Source: Symbiodinium natans
Lineage: Eukaryota; Sar; Dinophyceae; Suessiales; Symbiodiniaceae
Direction: 5' to 3'
Length of the DNA stretch: 64,000 nt
NCBI GenBank assembly: GCA_905221605.1
Contig: CAJNDS010002297.1
Coordinates: forward strand, 12,501 to 76,500
Of the stretch, positions 1 through 15,000 are shown in pieces. The notes under the pieces were generated by a model. That model searched no databases. It was not told where the DNA came from and saw only the letters and a program-made list of their open reading frames with translations. The position numbers and the translations under genes are program-made. Numbering within the stretch: position 1 is the stretch's first letter; every line of letters starts with the position of its first letter.

Positions 1-45
1 CGCTCACACGCGCTTATGGCTGCAGAGTAGCACCTGACGTTGGGC
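1..45 (-). CDS. PPR A-half exon, cut by window edge
   Basis: Minus strand reads [13 protein letters not shown], a PPR helix-A half in which the usual D-V-I-S-Y has drifted to N-V-R-C-Y. The fragment leaves the window at position 1, so its donor side is not visible. Confidence 0.6.
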
Positions 46-3000
46 CTGGGCGATCTTGTCAAACTTAGCATCCCCAAAAGTCTCAAACTTCTATGGACGA
101 AAATTCGGAAGCTACTTGTGAGTGCCCTTTCGTGATGTAACTTCCATCTGAACATCTTCAAGCTCTCTGGGCCCAACTTGCTCATTTTGGCGACGTCGGG
201 AAGCTACCGGGGTCAGAAACAAATCCTTACAGACTTGTAGGTTGGGATGTTCCCCCTTCTACGAACAGTCCTTGAGGCCCAACTTGTAAGAAAGCAAGTT
301 TAGGGTTTAGGGCTGAGGGATATTCGGCACTGTGTAAATTGGAACCGTTCGCTGCTCCATGGAGCAGTCCCTGGGCATTCCATGTGATACCCTAATCCCT
401 AAACCCCTCATCATGAAACCTGCTAACTCCAGATCCCAAACCCGCAACCCCAAGCTGAACAAAAAAAACAACAACAAAAACTCCCAACAACCCCTAAACC
501 CCTAGCCCTAATCCCTAAGCCTCCTTCTTAGGGGCCCCGCCCACTTGAACCCGAAAACCCTCGCTGGCCTCAGGGACTCCTTCTGAAGCTGCTGGAAGAG
601 CTCCAAGCCTTTAAGTTCGGGGTGAAGGGTTTAGGGTTTGGGGTTCAGAATAGGGTTTACAGGGCTTACAGGGTTCATGGGCTTTCTAGGCTTTATAGGT
701 TTGTGGGGGCCCTAGGCTTTATCGGGTTCAGAGGGTTCACAGGGTTTAGTGCGTTCCTGTGACACCCGATAAACTTACACCCTAAACCCCTTGTTTTCGT
801 AAGCAAGTGCCACACCTCACCTCGTTGCCAGTGTCGGCCGTCGATGGCCGAGATCAAGGCGTTGTATGTGATCAGAGTCGCCTTTCCCAAGAGCTCTCTG
901 AAACTCTACATGCTTGAGGGTGAGGAGCTCCTGAACCCTACTAAACTCTAAAGGTGTGTTGAGGCATGCAACTCCAAAGCAATCACAGGAAGCTGATGAG
1001 CTTGCGGTAACCCCCGGACCAGGAGCGGAATAACGCTTTTTTTGATTCGACTCTTGAGCACTATCGCGGGTCTGCCGCAGGCAGGCCGTGCATCTTGATC
1101 CTGTGCAGGAGTCGGAAGGGGTTCATACATCCCTTAGGGCTTAGGGCTTATTTTGGGTGAGCCTAAACCCAGCAACCCTACGTTAGGCTGCCCCGACTGT
1201 CTGTCAACTGAGGCACATGGCCAAGATGGATTCTTGCACGGCTGCAGATGACGACTGCAGGCTTGAGCCTAAGATTTGAGAGGGGCCAGGGAAGTGGGCC
1301 CCTTTGACTGTTGAATTGAGGGTTCGAAGATCCTCCAGGGACTCTACTCGACTATGCATGGTGGGGGGGTTCGCGTAAGTCTGACTCTGAAAAAGGCGAC
1401 AGCACCCTATAACCTCGGGTTGAGGGTTTAGGGTCTTAAGCCCTAAACCCTACACCCTTAACTTCGGGTCAGAACACGAAGAGGAGCGAAAGCCTCAAAA
1501 AAACAAAGCGAAAGCCCCAGGAGCCCAGAACAGCGTTGTAGCTGACGGCGTTGGGCTCCAACCTGGCCTGAGAAGGCTGCTTTAGGGGTTTTAGGGCTTT
1601 GGGGTTGTGAGGGCTTCTGGGGTGTCAGGGTGTTAGTGTCTTTGGGCTTCGCGGAAGGTTTTTGAAGGTTTTGGGCTTTAGGGCCTTCAGGCTTTAGGGG
1701 TTGTGGAAAATTTGAAAAACTCAAGCTTTTGTTTTTGTTTTCAGGCCTTTGGGCTTTAGGGCTTTTGGGTTCAGGGCCGTTTATTGGGGAGCTTCAAGGT
1801 TTTGAGTTTTGTTTTGTGTGTGTGTGCTATGTCTGTATAGAAGGGTTTAGGGTGCTTAGGGGGGTTTTGGGTTTATAGGGGCTAGGGTTTCGGATCTTGC
1901 GATTAGGGGTCTAGGCCTATCATGTCACAGAGTTGTTCTACAAGAGGGTGCAAACAGTCCCCAATAGTTGTGGCTTTTGCACTTGCGTTTTTGTTGGAGG
2001 GTGACGGACTACCTCAGACCAAAGGTCTGGGGGGACTAGGGCCCTCATGTACCCGAAGCTACTGACGCCCAAGCAGACCAATGTTTCAGGTCACCCCGCC
2101 CCCCTGCTCCCTAAACCCTAAACCCTAAAACCAAAAACCTCCGAAGAGAGCCGCGGCCAAACCGAAAGTGTGCTAGGACAGGCTGAGGTACTAAGGGAAG
2201 GCAGTTGAAGAGCTCCAGAGCCACTGGCCACTGTGAGCACTTCTCGCAGGCGCTGATGGCTGCGTTGTAGCTAATGACGTCCGGGGAGATCCTGTTGGCC
2301 GAGGGCTCTTGAGGGCTCTGAATGCGCAACAAGTTTGTTAAGGATCTGCAAAGGCTTGCCGAAAGGCGCGGCTCTCCAGCGACAACCGCCCAGCAAACAG
2401 ACGAACCAGAACACTAGCAAGATATCACAAGCGCTCTCACTTAATAGCAGATGCAAGCTACGCTGCATACCCTCAATTTGAATCCGCCGCACCGATCTCT
2501 GCATCATGTATGCTTCGACCCAAATGTCCCAAATCCATTGCGCGGCCTGGAACGCACGATGGAGCCGAGCAGGTGCAGTGCCATCTCCCACTGCAGGCCC
2601 TTTTCGCAGGAGCTGATGGTGGCGTTATAACCTGGAGGGTCGCCGCCAGACACACACGTATGTACATCTACATGCTTTCCTGTGACAAGCCTTCGGCGGC
2701 CCTAAACCCTACTTGGAGGTTCATGGGCACTTATGAGAAAGCGGCACAAGCAGGGAAACTATGGATATCAAGAACATTTCAACTGCCTACAGCCTTGCTT
2801 AAAAGAATCCCAGTAAACCTCAAAGACCTGAGCCTGAAGCCAGGTGGCCAATGAGGTTGGGCGCCAGCTTGGCGGGTCGCATGGATCTGAACCTCAGTTG
2901 GTCTCAGGTTCCTCAACTCTCCCATACCCCAGAACCCTGTGAAAAGGACAAGGGACTACGTTAAGGGACCACGTACTACGGTAGTGGCCACAGCGCCTAA

Positions 3001-6000
3001 AGTCCCAATATCCCTACGACGGGTTTTGAGGTTTGGGGTAGTTGGGGTGTAGGTGCAGGCAGGCCATGGCAGACTGACTGCCTTTTGAGCATCTTGTACC
3101 ACTACAGAAGTTGGAGGCACTCGCAAACGGCTGCGACCTCCTGCCTCGCATTCTACGTCTAAATCTTACATAGCTGGTTCTTAGTGGGCATGAGGCACCC
3201 TGCATCCCCCTATATACCCTTTGAGGCATTCTGCAGGGTACCTAGTTCCCCGCCTACAAAGAACCAGAAGGTTTAGGAAGCTGAGGGGCAAGTGGAGGGC
3301 CGCCTGCCACTGAGCACCCTTCTCGCAGGAGGTGATGGCCGCGTTGTAGGCGATGTTGTCTGGCCTCACTTGGCCCCAACAAGAATCCTCCTCTGGACCA
3401 TGGTTTGGGCTTGGACCTTATTAGGGTTCAGGCATCGCGAAAATATAACTTCCTTTAAGGGTCTACCTAGTGGCGAAAGCTTCGATTTCATGGAGTTGAA
3501 AATGCTCAAAGCCAGGTTCCACTGCGAGCCCTTCTCGCAGGAGCTGATGGCGGAACTGTAGCTGATGACGTCAGGCGTCAGCTTCACTTCCTGTGCCCCC
3601 CAGCTGCTTCAGGCTTTGCTAGCCCACTCTCAAACGCATGTTCAAGATGATACGTTCTCATAAATGATCTTTTCGAAAAAAGCAACAGATACTCTCTGCA
3701 TTGTATTTGTTTCATCTTATATATGCCCTCTATACAATATGTTTATATTTATATAAGTACATGTATTCTACATACTGTATTGTATGGTACATTATGCACA
3801 ATACCAGGAAAGAACACACAAAACATGCACTGTATGAAGTCTAACATTTTGGGTTCTAGGTTCTAGTTTATACCCCCCGCCCCAGGACCAATTATTCTTT
3901 TGCCTGTCGTAAATACTGCTTAAAGCCCACCTGTTCCGCGTACCGATTTTTCCCATTCTGAACAACTGTGGACAGGAGATATAGTGCCTTGAATTCGAAC
4001 ACACGTTTCATGCTTGGACCTGACGACACCGACACCAGCAACACAAACATACAAACAAAAAACAACTTATTCGGAGCAATGAGGGGGATCTAAAATTGGT
4101 TAGTTGTTGGGTTCTCCCTGGAAACATTTCTCTGACCCAAGCCCTCTTTTTGCTAGGGGTTTGGTTTGTTCACCACTAGGGAAAGTAGTTTTTCGCTGCC
4201 ACCGACTTTTTACAAGGGAAACGTTGGTCTTTCCCGGAAAAGACAACTTCTTACTGGGGAAAAAGCTTCACGAGAACCATCTTTTCGGGAACAGCTTGCC
4301 AGACATACTGGGAAATCGCAAAATCCAATTGTTTCTGGGTCTTTTTCATTTGTGGATTTACTCAAATCAAGCGGTTCTACAACAACACAAGCTTCTTGCA
4401 AGTGGGAAACTTTTTTTCGAAAACCATCTTTCGTACTCGTGTCAATCATGGGTATCGAAACAGGTTCAGCTGTGTTTCTTTGTTTGGCTAGTATTGAATC
4501 AGTATTTCGCGCAGGTTTCCAAGTCAGTTCACATCGGGCCATTTACCTAGTCTTCTATGGGTCAACTTCCTACGTAATGACTATGTAGTTAGTATGCAAC
4601 GATACACATTAGTCTAGAAGAAGCACTATTTCATCACCATTTGCTTGTGAAAGCATTACTTGCCTGGGAAACCCCAAAACCAAAAACACCTTAAAATCAG
4701 GGGCGGGGGGGGGGGGGGGGTTCGAGCATGTGTGCAGAGTGTATATATATATATGTATATATTAATATATATATATATATGTCTATTTTCTGTATTTACA
4801 TATGCCCCAAACTGATGCATATTATTATTATTATATATCATACTCATGTTATATATACTATATACTATCATATACATATATAAATATCTATATATATATA
4901 TTATATTATATATATATATATATCTATTATTATATATATGTGCTAAGCTGACCGCTGACCAGGCGCAGGCATGGTGTGGAAGAGGCCCAAGGCCACTTGC
5001 CAGAGGCCCTGGGGCTCGCAGGAGCTCATCGCAGTGCTGTAGCTTACCTGAGTTTAAAGCCCTACGTGTGCAAATAAGAATACATACATGAATAAGAAAA
5101 ATAAAACTAAAATGAACAAATCTATACAAATCTCTCTCTCTATATATGTATATATATATATTAAATTACGTACAACCCTTCAAGGGATTTTATAGATTCT
5201 TCATATAGTAAGAGTTCGGAGGCGCTTCATGGCACATCCCCATGAAAGGGCCGCCCTTTGAGAACTTTGTGGAATGGTGCCCCCATTGTTACGAGAAGAA
5301 ACGAAATTGCAAATTCACAAAGATCCGAAGCATAGCCAAATTACAATGGTCGGAGTCAGCTGAGCTTCAGGAATACTGTGGAAGAGCAGCAGGGCCAGCT
5401 GCCAGCGTGCAGCCCTCTTGCAAGCACTGATGGCTGCATTGTAGCTGATGACATCCGGTTTAAGGCCAGCCTGTGTCATGGAGTGGAGGATTGCTAGCGC
5501 CAGTTGCCAGCGGCCGCCTTTCTCACAGGAGCTGATGGCAGCATTGTACAGGACATCATCCGGTGTCAGCTTGGCGGTGTGCATGGAGTTGAAGATTTGC
5601 AGTGCCAGTTGCCACTGGCGCCCCTTCTCACAGGAGCTGATGGTTGTACTGTAGCTGATAACGTCTGCCTGCAGTTGGACCTCCGTCATCTCGTGAAAGA
5701 GCTGCAGGGCCAGCTCCCACTCTCGTCCCTTCTCGCAGGAGCTGATGGTGGCATTGTAGCTGATGACGCTGGGCGCAATGCTCACGTCTGGTAGGGAGTT
5801 GAAAAGCCTTGCAAGCCCCTCAAAGTTCCCCTGGATCATCACGCTGTCTTATGTGGTGTAAGAGTTTTTATAGGATGGGCCATGTTCAGGGTGCATGGAC
5901 CACAAGACCTGTTGGGTTTCAATCAGTGCCCAAGGGGCATCACCGCCTTTTGCCACCACTTCGCTCCCGCACAGGCACTGATCGCGGTGGCATAGTGCAA

Positions 6001-9000
6001 CAACTGTGGCTTTCTTCGCCCTCCTTCCCACTCCTTACAGGATCTAGAATCCCTTCCCACACTGTGGTACCCATTGAGTAGTGCGTGCTGCTTGTGGGCA
6101 TTTTTAAAGGACCCTGAATTTCAGCTCTGCTTTCCAGATCTTACCAGAGTCTGGGTACAACGGGTACGAAGCCGGAGATGTCATGGGTTTCGCAAAATCC
6201 TTGCAAAGGTAGGCAAGCAAGCGCTCAGTCAAGCACAGTTAACCACCCCAAAGCCCTAACCCTAACCCTAAACCAAACCCTAAACCCTAAACCCTAAACC
6301 CTGAACCCTGAACCCTACATCCTGAAAGAATAAAATGACGTAACTCGACGAGCCAGTAGCCCAGACTTCCAAGAGCTGGCACACCAGATCTGCGCGCCGC
6401 ATTCGCTTCAAGTCCTACCGCAAACCCGTCATGAGAAGCCGAAACCCGAAAGCCTAAGTTCTGTAAACTCTGGCACCGCCCTGCAACATCAACAGCTATA
6501 AGCCCGATCAGCCCTACAAGTCATACAAACCTAAACGCTGTAAGCCTCCCCCAAAAAAAGCACACACACAAATAAAAACACCGATAATCCAGAACTGCTA
6601 GAAAGCCCCTCAGGCTGGACGTCCTGCATCACTTGTCCCACTGCTTTCGGGGCTTCCCAGTCGCGAAGGCTCTGGGACATGAGTCGCTTCACTTCAGCCT
6701 CACCTTTGGGCAGTCCCTAAACCCTAAACCCTAAACCCTAAACCCTAAACACTAAACCCCAAACCCTAAACCCTAAAGTGTAAGGGTAGTCGGATGTACT
6801 TAGGCCTTTGGGCATGAAGAGAGGGCTCGCTTTTTTTGAATTAGAACTTTAGATCTACGGATAAGGGAGGTCTTAATCACATGGAGATCCTAATTTGGGG
6901 CACCCACCCCATAGAAGAACAAGTTGAGCGCTACACTGTTTGCGCGCCAAGCTGCTCGGCGCCTTCCCCAAGCGCTTCCTAAGCTGCTTAGAATAGCGGA
7001 ACAGTAGGCCCGCAAAAGGGCCTCAGGCTCGTGATGTATACTGTTCTGGAAGTGAGTACCCCAAGACCACGTTTTGATTAGTGCGGCAACTTGGACAAGC
7101 GCTACCCTGGAGCTCCAAGTATGCATCAACTGCCTACTTTGGTGGTCTAAAGCCTATAGATGATTCCTACTTTGGGCTCTTTGGAGCTATTTGGAGCTTG
7201 AGGGTTAGACTTCCCCTAAAGACGCTCACGGCTAAGGGTCTCGTGGTTCATAGGCTTAACCTACAGACTATGCCCTAAACCCCAAGTCGGGGAGGTCAAG
7301 CCTGAGTATGGAAGGAGACGCTAACCGCATTGCAAGAAGTCTGGCAGTACAAGAAGTCTGGCTGTAGAGCTAAAGGTCATCCTAATCAAGCAAACAGCAT
7401 CGTCTAAACCCTACTGGGGTAATCTATCGAACAGCCTCCCTATAGATGCTTAGGGTAGAGGCGTTCAGGGCTAAACGAAACCAGCAAAGCCCGAAAGCCC
7501 CAATCTGCTGCCCAGCCTCAACTGGCCCAGAAACACAGCAGTTGTCTGCCTGATGCCATGGGCCGCCCGGTCGTGCATCGTGCGTGTGCCACGACCCAAG
7601 GCTGGGGTTTAGGGTTTAGGGCTTATGGTTTAGGGATTAGGGTGTAGGGTTTAGGGCTGATACATCTAAGGCTGGGCACATCGACACTCAAGAGGATGCA
7701 AGAGCCGAAATGGTGGCGAGTCTGTCCAGCCTTTCATTTGCTTCTGAGTTCTTAATGGCGCGCTATACTGAACCGTATTGCCACCCATATTAAACCGCAG
7801 ACTTCACACGACTCTAAACCCCTACAAAACCCCAAATTCCCGAACCGCGGATAGGCCCAAAGGTCAAAACCCTGAGCAGAAGCCTAGAAACAGCCCGAGA
7901 GGCCCCTAGAAACTGTTGAATGAGGGTTTAGGGTTTAGGGCAGTCGTGGGCGCAGGGATGATAATAATTTGGGGCTTTGAGGGTTCAGGATTTACAGGCC
8001 TCAGGACTCGGCAATGTTGAGTTTGCAGGGCTTAGGGATGGGGCTCGGGTGTCTTGCGTGAATCTTGGGGCTGGTGGTTGGGGCTCAAATCCCGTAGCCC
8101 TACTCAGACCCTGAACCGCAAAACTCTTGGGCCCTATTAATCCTTCGAAACTCTTGAAATCCCAAATCTCCCCTCTCAACCTATAAACCCTTTCTGAGGA
8201 CCTTACAAACTGTCAGTGGAGACCTGCCTCCCACCATCCCCCACCATCCTCCTCAGCTGCAAACCCTATAAACCCTGCAAACCCTATAAACCCTAATAAA
8301 CCCCATAAACCCTAATAAACCCGAATAAACCCTCTAAATCCCAGAAACCCTATAATAAACCCTAAGAAAACGCTAGAAACCCTTAGCCGAAACCCTGGGA
8401 GGTTGAAGGATCTCAAGGAAAATCCTAAAACCCCATAAACCCTCTAAACCCCTTTTGCCCCTCAGCCCTATGAATCCATCCTGGGAGGTTGAGGGACCCT
8501 AAACCCTAAACCCTAAACCCTAAACCCTAAACCCTAAACCCTAAACCCTAAACCCTAAACCCTAAACCCTAAGGACCTCAAGGCTGCTCTCCCCGAGCGC
8601 CGCGAAGAGCGCCAAGGCGGCCTCCCACCTTGCGAGAAGGTTTAGGGTTTAGGGTTTAGGGTTTAGGGTTTAGGGTTTAGGGTTCAGGGTTTAGGGTTTA
8701 GGGTTCCTTCTTTGGCTGCGAAAATCAAGAGTGAGATATGCATACACAACATACAAAAGCCTGACTCCCAAGCAGACCGCGTTTGGCCTGTTTGGGGATT
8801 GAGGGGTTCAGGGTTTAGAACCCGAAGCCCTAAACCCTAATCCCTAAACCCTAAGCCCTAAGCCCTTAACCCCGAACCCTAAACCCTAATCCCTAAACCC
8901 TAAACAGTCACATGGCCTTCCTGTGTAGGATATACGCGTGGGGGTGATTGCAGGATCTGCTCATGGAGGCGTGTGTTGCGGGTTCGTGCTGAGGGCTTCT

Positions 9001-12000
9001 GAGGTGGAGGCTTTGGACTATTACAGTTTGGGCTTGGCAGTAGGTTTAGGGTTTGCAGGGTTTAGGGCTTAAAGGTTCCCAAGCCCTATACCCGTAAACT
9101 AGACCCTACCCCAACCTGCCTGCATTCTAGCCATCCCCACACCCCTGCGCCCTGCAACCGCTTTCCTACCATTGCTACGCCCCTGCCCCTCCCCCCGCCC
9201 CCCTGCTACCAAAGACCACAAAACACGACAACCCCCCGGGACACAAGACCTCTACAAATTCTATAAACACCAAAACACTAAACCCTAAACCTAAACCGAG
9301 CGGCTGCGTGGCTTTCTCGCAGGCGCTGAGGGCAGCGTTGAAGGAGATGATGCTGCGCTCCATGGACAGGTCCTGAAGTGTACTTGGAGGTCCTGGGTAC
9401 TTAAAACCCAATTATAAGTGTGGTCAACACCCACTTATAAGCCCCTTAAGTAACCTAATAGGGTTATAATTGGGCTATATATGTATGAGTTACGAATTAC
9501 CCCTGGTTTAGGGTTTGAGGGTGTTGGGCTCAGGGGTGCAGGCTAGATTCTCGAAATGCCCCTAAAAGGTAGAACCCTAAACCCTAGACCCGACCCCTAA
9601 ACCCTAAACCCTAAACCCTCTGCACGGAATACTTGAGTTATGACGGCCACAGAGGCGGACCAGGTTGGCCTTCTAAACCCTCTGAAAACATTCCGCGTAG
9701 GGCTCTCTAAAACCAACATGTCTCTTCTGTGCATCTACCTTGTACCTGCGGCTCCACTTACTGTATAGGGAATGATGACCTACATTTAGGGGGTGAGAAC
9801 CTGCTTTGTTGCAGTCACAGGCAGACGTTGCGAGGTTGAGACTGGAGGCGTTGTGTGGATGTGGAGCATCGGCTTGGGTCCAGGCCGGGATGGTTTGCGG
9901 AAACAGGGTTTTTTTGCTTTCTTCATTATTTCCAAGGATGTAAATTCTTAATTATAGTTTCTTGAGCTGGAGATGATGTTTCAAGATCTGGCGATGCTGT
10001 CACCAGGGTCTCTCACAGTCGCTGTGCAGACAAAGTTGGCACTCACGAGCAAGGCTACCGACTTGGAAGAAACAAACCTAAACTCCGATTATCCCAACCA
10101 CCTCGAAGCAGTAAAGGTGGGTGAGATATGTGGAGCCTCGATCTCGGCAAAGAGCTCCATCGCATGCCTGATGAAAGCATGTATTGCTTTAGGGGCCCAA
10201 ATAATTAGAGCAGAGTTGAGAGGGTTGCTACAGTACATTTATAGAGGGACCATACGAGAATGTGACAAGTAACTATTCGACTCCCTATCTTAAAGGAATC
10301 AGCTGCTTGTTGCATCGAGCTTTCGCTTGCAACGATCTCTTGAAACGCACTAAGGGTTTCGTGCTCAGAAGGTTACGGGGATAAACTTCAGCTACTGACT
10401 CAGGTCCGCCTCCCCCTAGAAAACTTGCCCAGAAAAAGCACAGGCCCTGCTGCACCCAACTCCTGAATCCTGAACCTAGCAAGTATCGGGCAAGGGACCC
10501 TATAGTTATGAGAAGGTTTACCATAAGTATTATATGACTTCGTGCTTAGCACAGCAAAGGGCAGGCCCTCAGCCAGGTTACTGCCATCGATTGCCCTTCT
10601 CGCATGCGCTGATCGCCTTGGTTCACCAGGCAGCCAAAGCGCAGTTGCCTACTTGGAGGATCATGGGACTTAGTGGCCCAACTATACATGTATTTATCAC
10701 CCAATTCCAACCCTATTGGGGTACTTGCGGGCTTTTAAGTGGGTTATCACTACACTGATACTTGGCCTGGCGCGCGCCATCCAGGGGTTGGGGGGGGGAA
10801 GATGTTGCCCTCGAACCACTTTGGCATTGCCGATACATTCGCAGAATACAAATATATACACATATACATAATATGCAGGTTTGTACATGTGTGCACTAAC
10901 AGCTGCCCCAATTCTAATGCTGCAACCGCTATCAACCCCACACCCCTACACCCCTAAACCCTAGAACCCTCCAGCCCTCAACCCCTACAACCTGAACCCC
11001 TCAACCCCTCCACCCCTCAACCCTCACCAAAACCCTAAACCGTAAACCCTAAACCCTAAACAACTCTAAACCCTATAAACCCCTAAAGCCGAAGTGGCGG
11101 CATTCTGCGAGGCGCGGCTCCCGGCGCGCGCTGCTGCGGCCTCGGCCAACAGAGCCAGGGCCAAGCGCCACTGGCCGCCCTTCCTTGTCAGGGTTTAGGG
11201 TTTCAGGGTTTCAGGGTTTCAGGGTTTCAGGGTTCAGGGTTCAGGGTTCAGGGTTCAGGGTTTAGGGTTTAGGGCAGTTTAGGGTTTAGGGTTTAGGGTT
11301 TTGGGTTTTGGGTTTTGGGCTAGTCTTGAGGGCCTTGGGCTTAGGGTTTAGGGGTATCGTCTTTATTCAGGACTGTGAGTATAGGGGGTCCTACTATCAT
11401 CTTTAGTCAGGACTGTTAGTATGAGGGGGTCCTACTATAATCTATATTAAGGACTGTTAGTATAAGGGGGAACATCCCACATTATAGTCTAGGGTTGAGG
11501 GTCTGGGAGGGTAGGAGAGCGCGTAAGACATAGGCTTTGGGGCTCTGCGAAGTGCATGTCTGCCACATGTAAGGCCCGACTACTCCCAGACTCAAACTAG
11601 GGCTAGGTCGAGGGCTTAGGGTTTAGGGCTGGACACTGGGGAAAACAGTTTGTGGGGGGGGGGGGGGGGGGGAGGGAGGGGCGGCCCCCTCCCCAAGAGC
11701 ACGGCACCGAAACCTTCCATCAGTCATAGGGTTCTTAAGACTTAAGAGGGGGGGGGGGTTCAAGGGGGGTATGCAACTCAAGGCTCCTTAATCCTCCCCA
11801 CTATTCCCTAAGGCTCCCTAAACTTGCTCAAGGTTCCCTACATACCTACCCCCCATGCCCCTGCCCGTAAGAACCCCTGAACACAGGCTGCCACGGTGCT
11901 CACATGCACTGATGGCCGCTGTGTAGGTGATGTCGTTCGGGCTCAGCGTCTTGTCTGCACCTAGTTGTTGATCAAAAATGCCTCTTCCGAAACCCTAAGG

Positions 12001-15000
12001 ATCCATGTACCTATGTAGTATATACTTGCCCCCGAAAGCTACTATATAGGCATCCCTTCATAGCCCAAGTATACACTATATAGGGTACATGATGGTACAT
12101 GGGTCCTTAGGGAAAATGGCCATTCGGGCACCACTTCTCCCACAAGTTTTACGATTATCCTACATATTGGATCCCCCAAAACTGCCGTGATCGACATGAA
12201 AATTACTGTAACTGACTTTGGGGATAGGGTTGCTTTGACAATCGAACCCAGAACCCCCCAAAAAGGGCAAGAGGGCACCTGATTGGAGTCGTTTCGGGCT
12301 TAGGGTTTAGGGTTTAGGGTTTAGGGTTTAGGGTTTAGGGTTTAGGGTTTAGGGGTTAGGTTTAGGGGGTTTCCAAAGTGCTGAGGGATGCCCGGAGCGC
12401 AGGGGGTGAACCCTCTGAACCCTAAATCTAAGCCCATGTTGGTGTGTATGTGCGTGTTTTTTGTTGTTTGCTGCGCGGTGCTAGGAAGTCGGCCTACACC
12501 CGAAACTCTAAAACCCTAAACCCGAAACCCTACACCCCAAAACCTAAACCCCAAACCCTCTACAAACCCCAAACCCTATACTCCCTAAACCCTATCAACC
12601 CCCAACCCTCACCCTAAACCCTAAACCCTAAACCCTAAACCCTAAACCCTAAACCCTAAACCCTAAACCCTAAACATGATCTCAGGGATGCGAGAGGGGG
12701 AAAGGCAGCCGGGTGAGGTGACGCTTGGCGCACTCTCGCGATTTTGGGGTGATTGGGGGCGGGTTCCGAAAACATTCGGGTTTAGGGTTTGGGGTTTGGG
12801 GTTTGGGGTTTGGGGTTTGGGGTTTAGGGTTTAGGATTCAGGGTTTAGGGTTTAGCTTTTTGGGGGGGGCTCCTATCATGATGAGCATGTTGGGCGTATT
12901 CTTTGTTTGTTTGTATTTGAATTTCTGGAATTCCCCAACTCAGACCCAGAAAACCTTCAGCTGCTGCTTTAAGGTTCTGTAGTTCTGTACGAGAACTTCT
13001 TGCCGAGGTCGACAGCTGAAGGTCATGTGGGGTCTAAGCCTGAGGGGACTGAGATGGCGCGACATGCTTGACGCGGCGATGCTTCCATAACCCACTCTAT
13101 AACGCCCTGCAACCCAATAAACTCTATAAACCCTATAAACCCTGTGAACCTTAAACTCCAAACTGCGGGGGGGGGGTTCTCAAGGTAAGCCCGCCTATAA
13201 CTCCCTAAACACTACGAGCCCACTGAGGCCCTGGCATTCCGTGAGGAGCGCGCAGGCATGCTGCCATCGGCTGCTCTTCCCGCAGGCGCTGATGACCGAG
13301 CTCACAGCAATCCTTGGCGAGCCAGCCCAAAAAATAACCCCAAATACCCGACATCAAGATGACACCCGAAAACCCCAAACCCTGAACTCTAAGTACCCGA
13401 ATCACCTCAATACCCTCGGTATAGAGTTTAGATGGTTCAGGGTTTGGGATGTATGTGTATATATATACATATATATATATATATAATTGTTTATTTATTT
13501 ATGTGAACAGGGGAGTCTCATGCTTTCACCCATCCGATGCACGCACGCCCCTCAAACCTAAACCCTAAACCCCAGACCCTAAGCCCTAAACCCTAAACCC
13601 TAAACCCTAAACCCCAGACCCTAAACCCTAAACCCTGTGCCCTGAACAGCCGCGGGGCAGATTTCCCGGCGCTGAAGCCAGCAACGCGAGCGCCGCAAGC
13701 CACTGGCTGCCTCACATCGGATCGGAGTGCTCCTTCGCTTTGACCCCTAAACCCTAAACCCTGAACCTCGACTAGGTTTATGTCATCAACTCTGAAGAAA
13801 GTTTAGGGTTTAGGGTTTTAGGGTTTTAGGGTTTTAGGGTTTTAGGGTTTTAGGGTTTTAGGGTTTTAGGGTTTAGGGTTAGACTCCAGAATGAGATCCC
13901 TTTCAACCCAATCAGGGCCCGAAAAGTCCGACCCTTTTCAAATCATCCCGCGAACTCTGGACTTGTGCCAGGCTGGACTAGATTTGGGAGGCGTCTAGGT
14001 CCTCAGGTCCTCATGGCCGTTCAGCAGGCAGTCATTACTAACCCGCAAAGTCCAAGTCCTAAACCCCAACACCTAAACCCTCAACCCTAAACCCTAAATG
14101 AAGATGCGCCATCACCAGGGAGTGCGCCTTTCTCGCAGGCGCTGATGCAGGCTGTGCAGTGGATGATGCTGCCTCTAGGATCACACGTGGCGCTTGAGGG
14201 TTTGTGGTTTAGGCCTTAGGGCTTAGGGTTTGGTGTGGCCAGTTACAATGGTAACTTACTTCGATGCCTTCAAACCATGAAGGGGGACACCCTTGGACGC
14301 CGTGGGGCGTTTGAAATAGACCCAACAACACACACAACTCTCAAAAATGCAGTGGTCGCCTGGAACAGTAAAATGATATATCAACATCATACTGCAACAG
14401 TGGCATCATCCTAGAATGCGAATCCTAACGAAAATATAAGTAGTAGCTTTATAGCAATAGTAGCAAGAAAGAATATGATAAGTTAAAACATCTTGATGCC
14501 CAAGGGACAGAGAGAGAGGAGAGAGAGAGAGAGAGAGAGCCAGAGGGAGAGGAGAGAGCGTCAGAGACAGAGAGAAGGGAGAGAGACAGGAGAGAGCGAG
14601 AGCGAGATAACAATAAATGAAACACTATAAACCCTCAACCCCAGACCCCGGTGAAGGACCGCGCGCCGACACCCAGGGTTGAGCTTGCCTGTTTGCATGC
14701 ACATAACAACACCAACATGTTCCGACACCGTCAAACCCTGAACCCTCGGAACAAGAAGGCCAGCAGCCACTGAGGCCCTAAACCCTAAAGTGCAAAGGCC
14801 CCGTAGGCCCCAACCCTAAAACAAAGTAGGAGCACCACGAGCGACTCCTGCCAAAAACGCTCGCCTCTGCCCTTTTTCTTGGGGGTGGGGTGGGGGGGGG
14901 GGGGGGGGGGGTTGGTTACGATCATGCTCATCTGACCACGGCCAACAAACACTGCTATATACAGCGTTTTTTTTTTGCTTCTTTCTGCAACATGATGCAA

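Noticed and set aside
4104-4588. Overlapping open frames of 110-148 codons on both strands
   Set aside because: Three mutually overlapping frames with no PPR or other signature, in repeat-like sequence.
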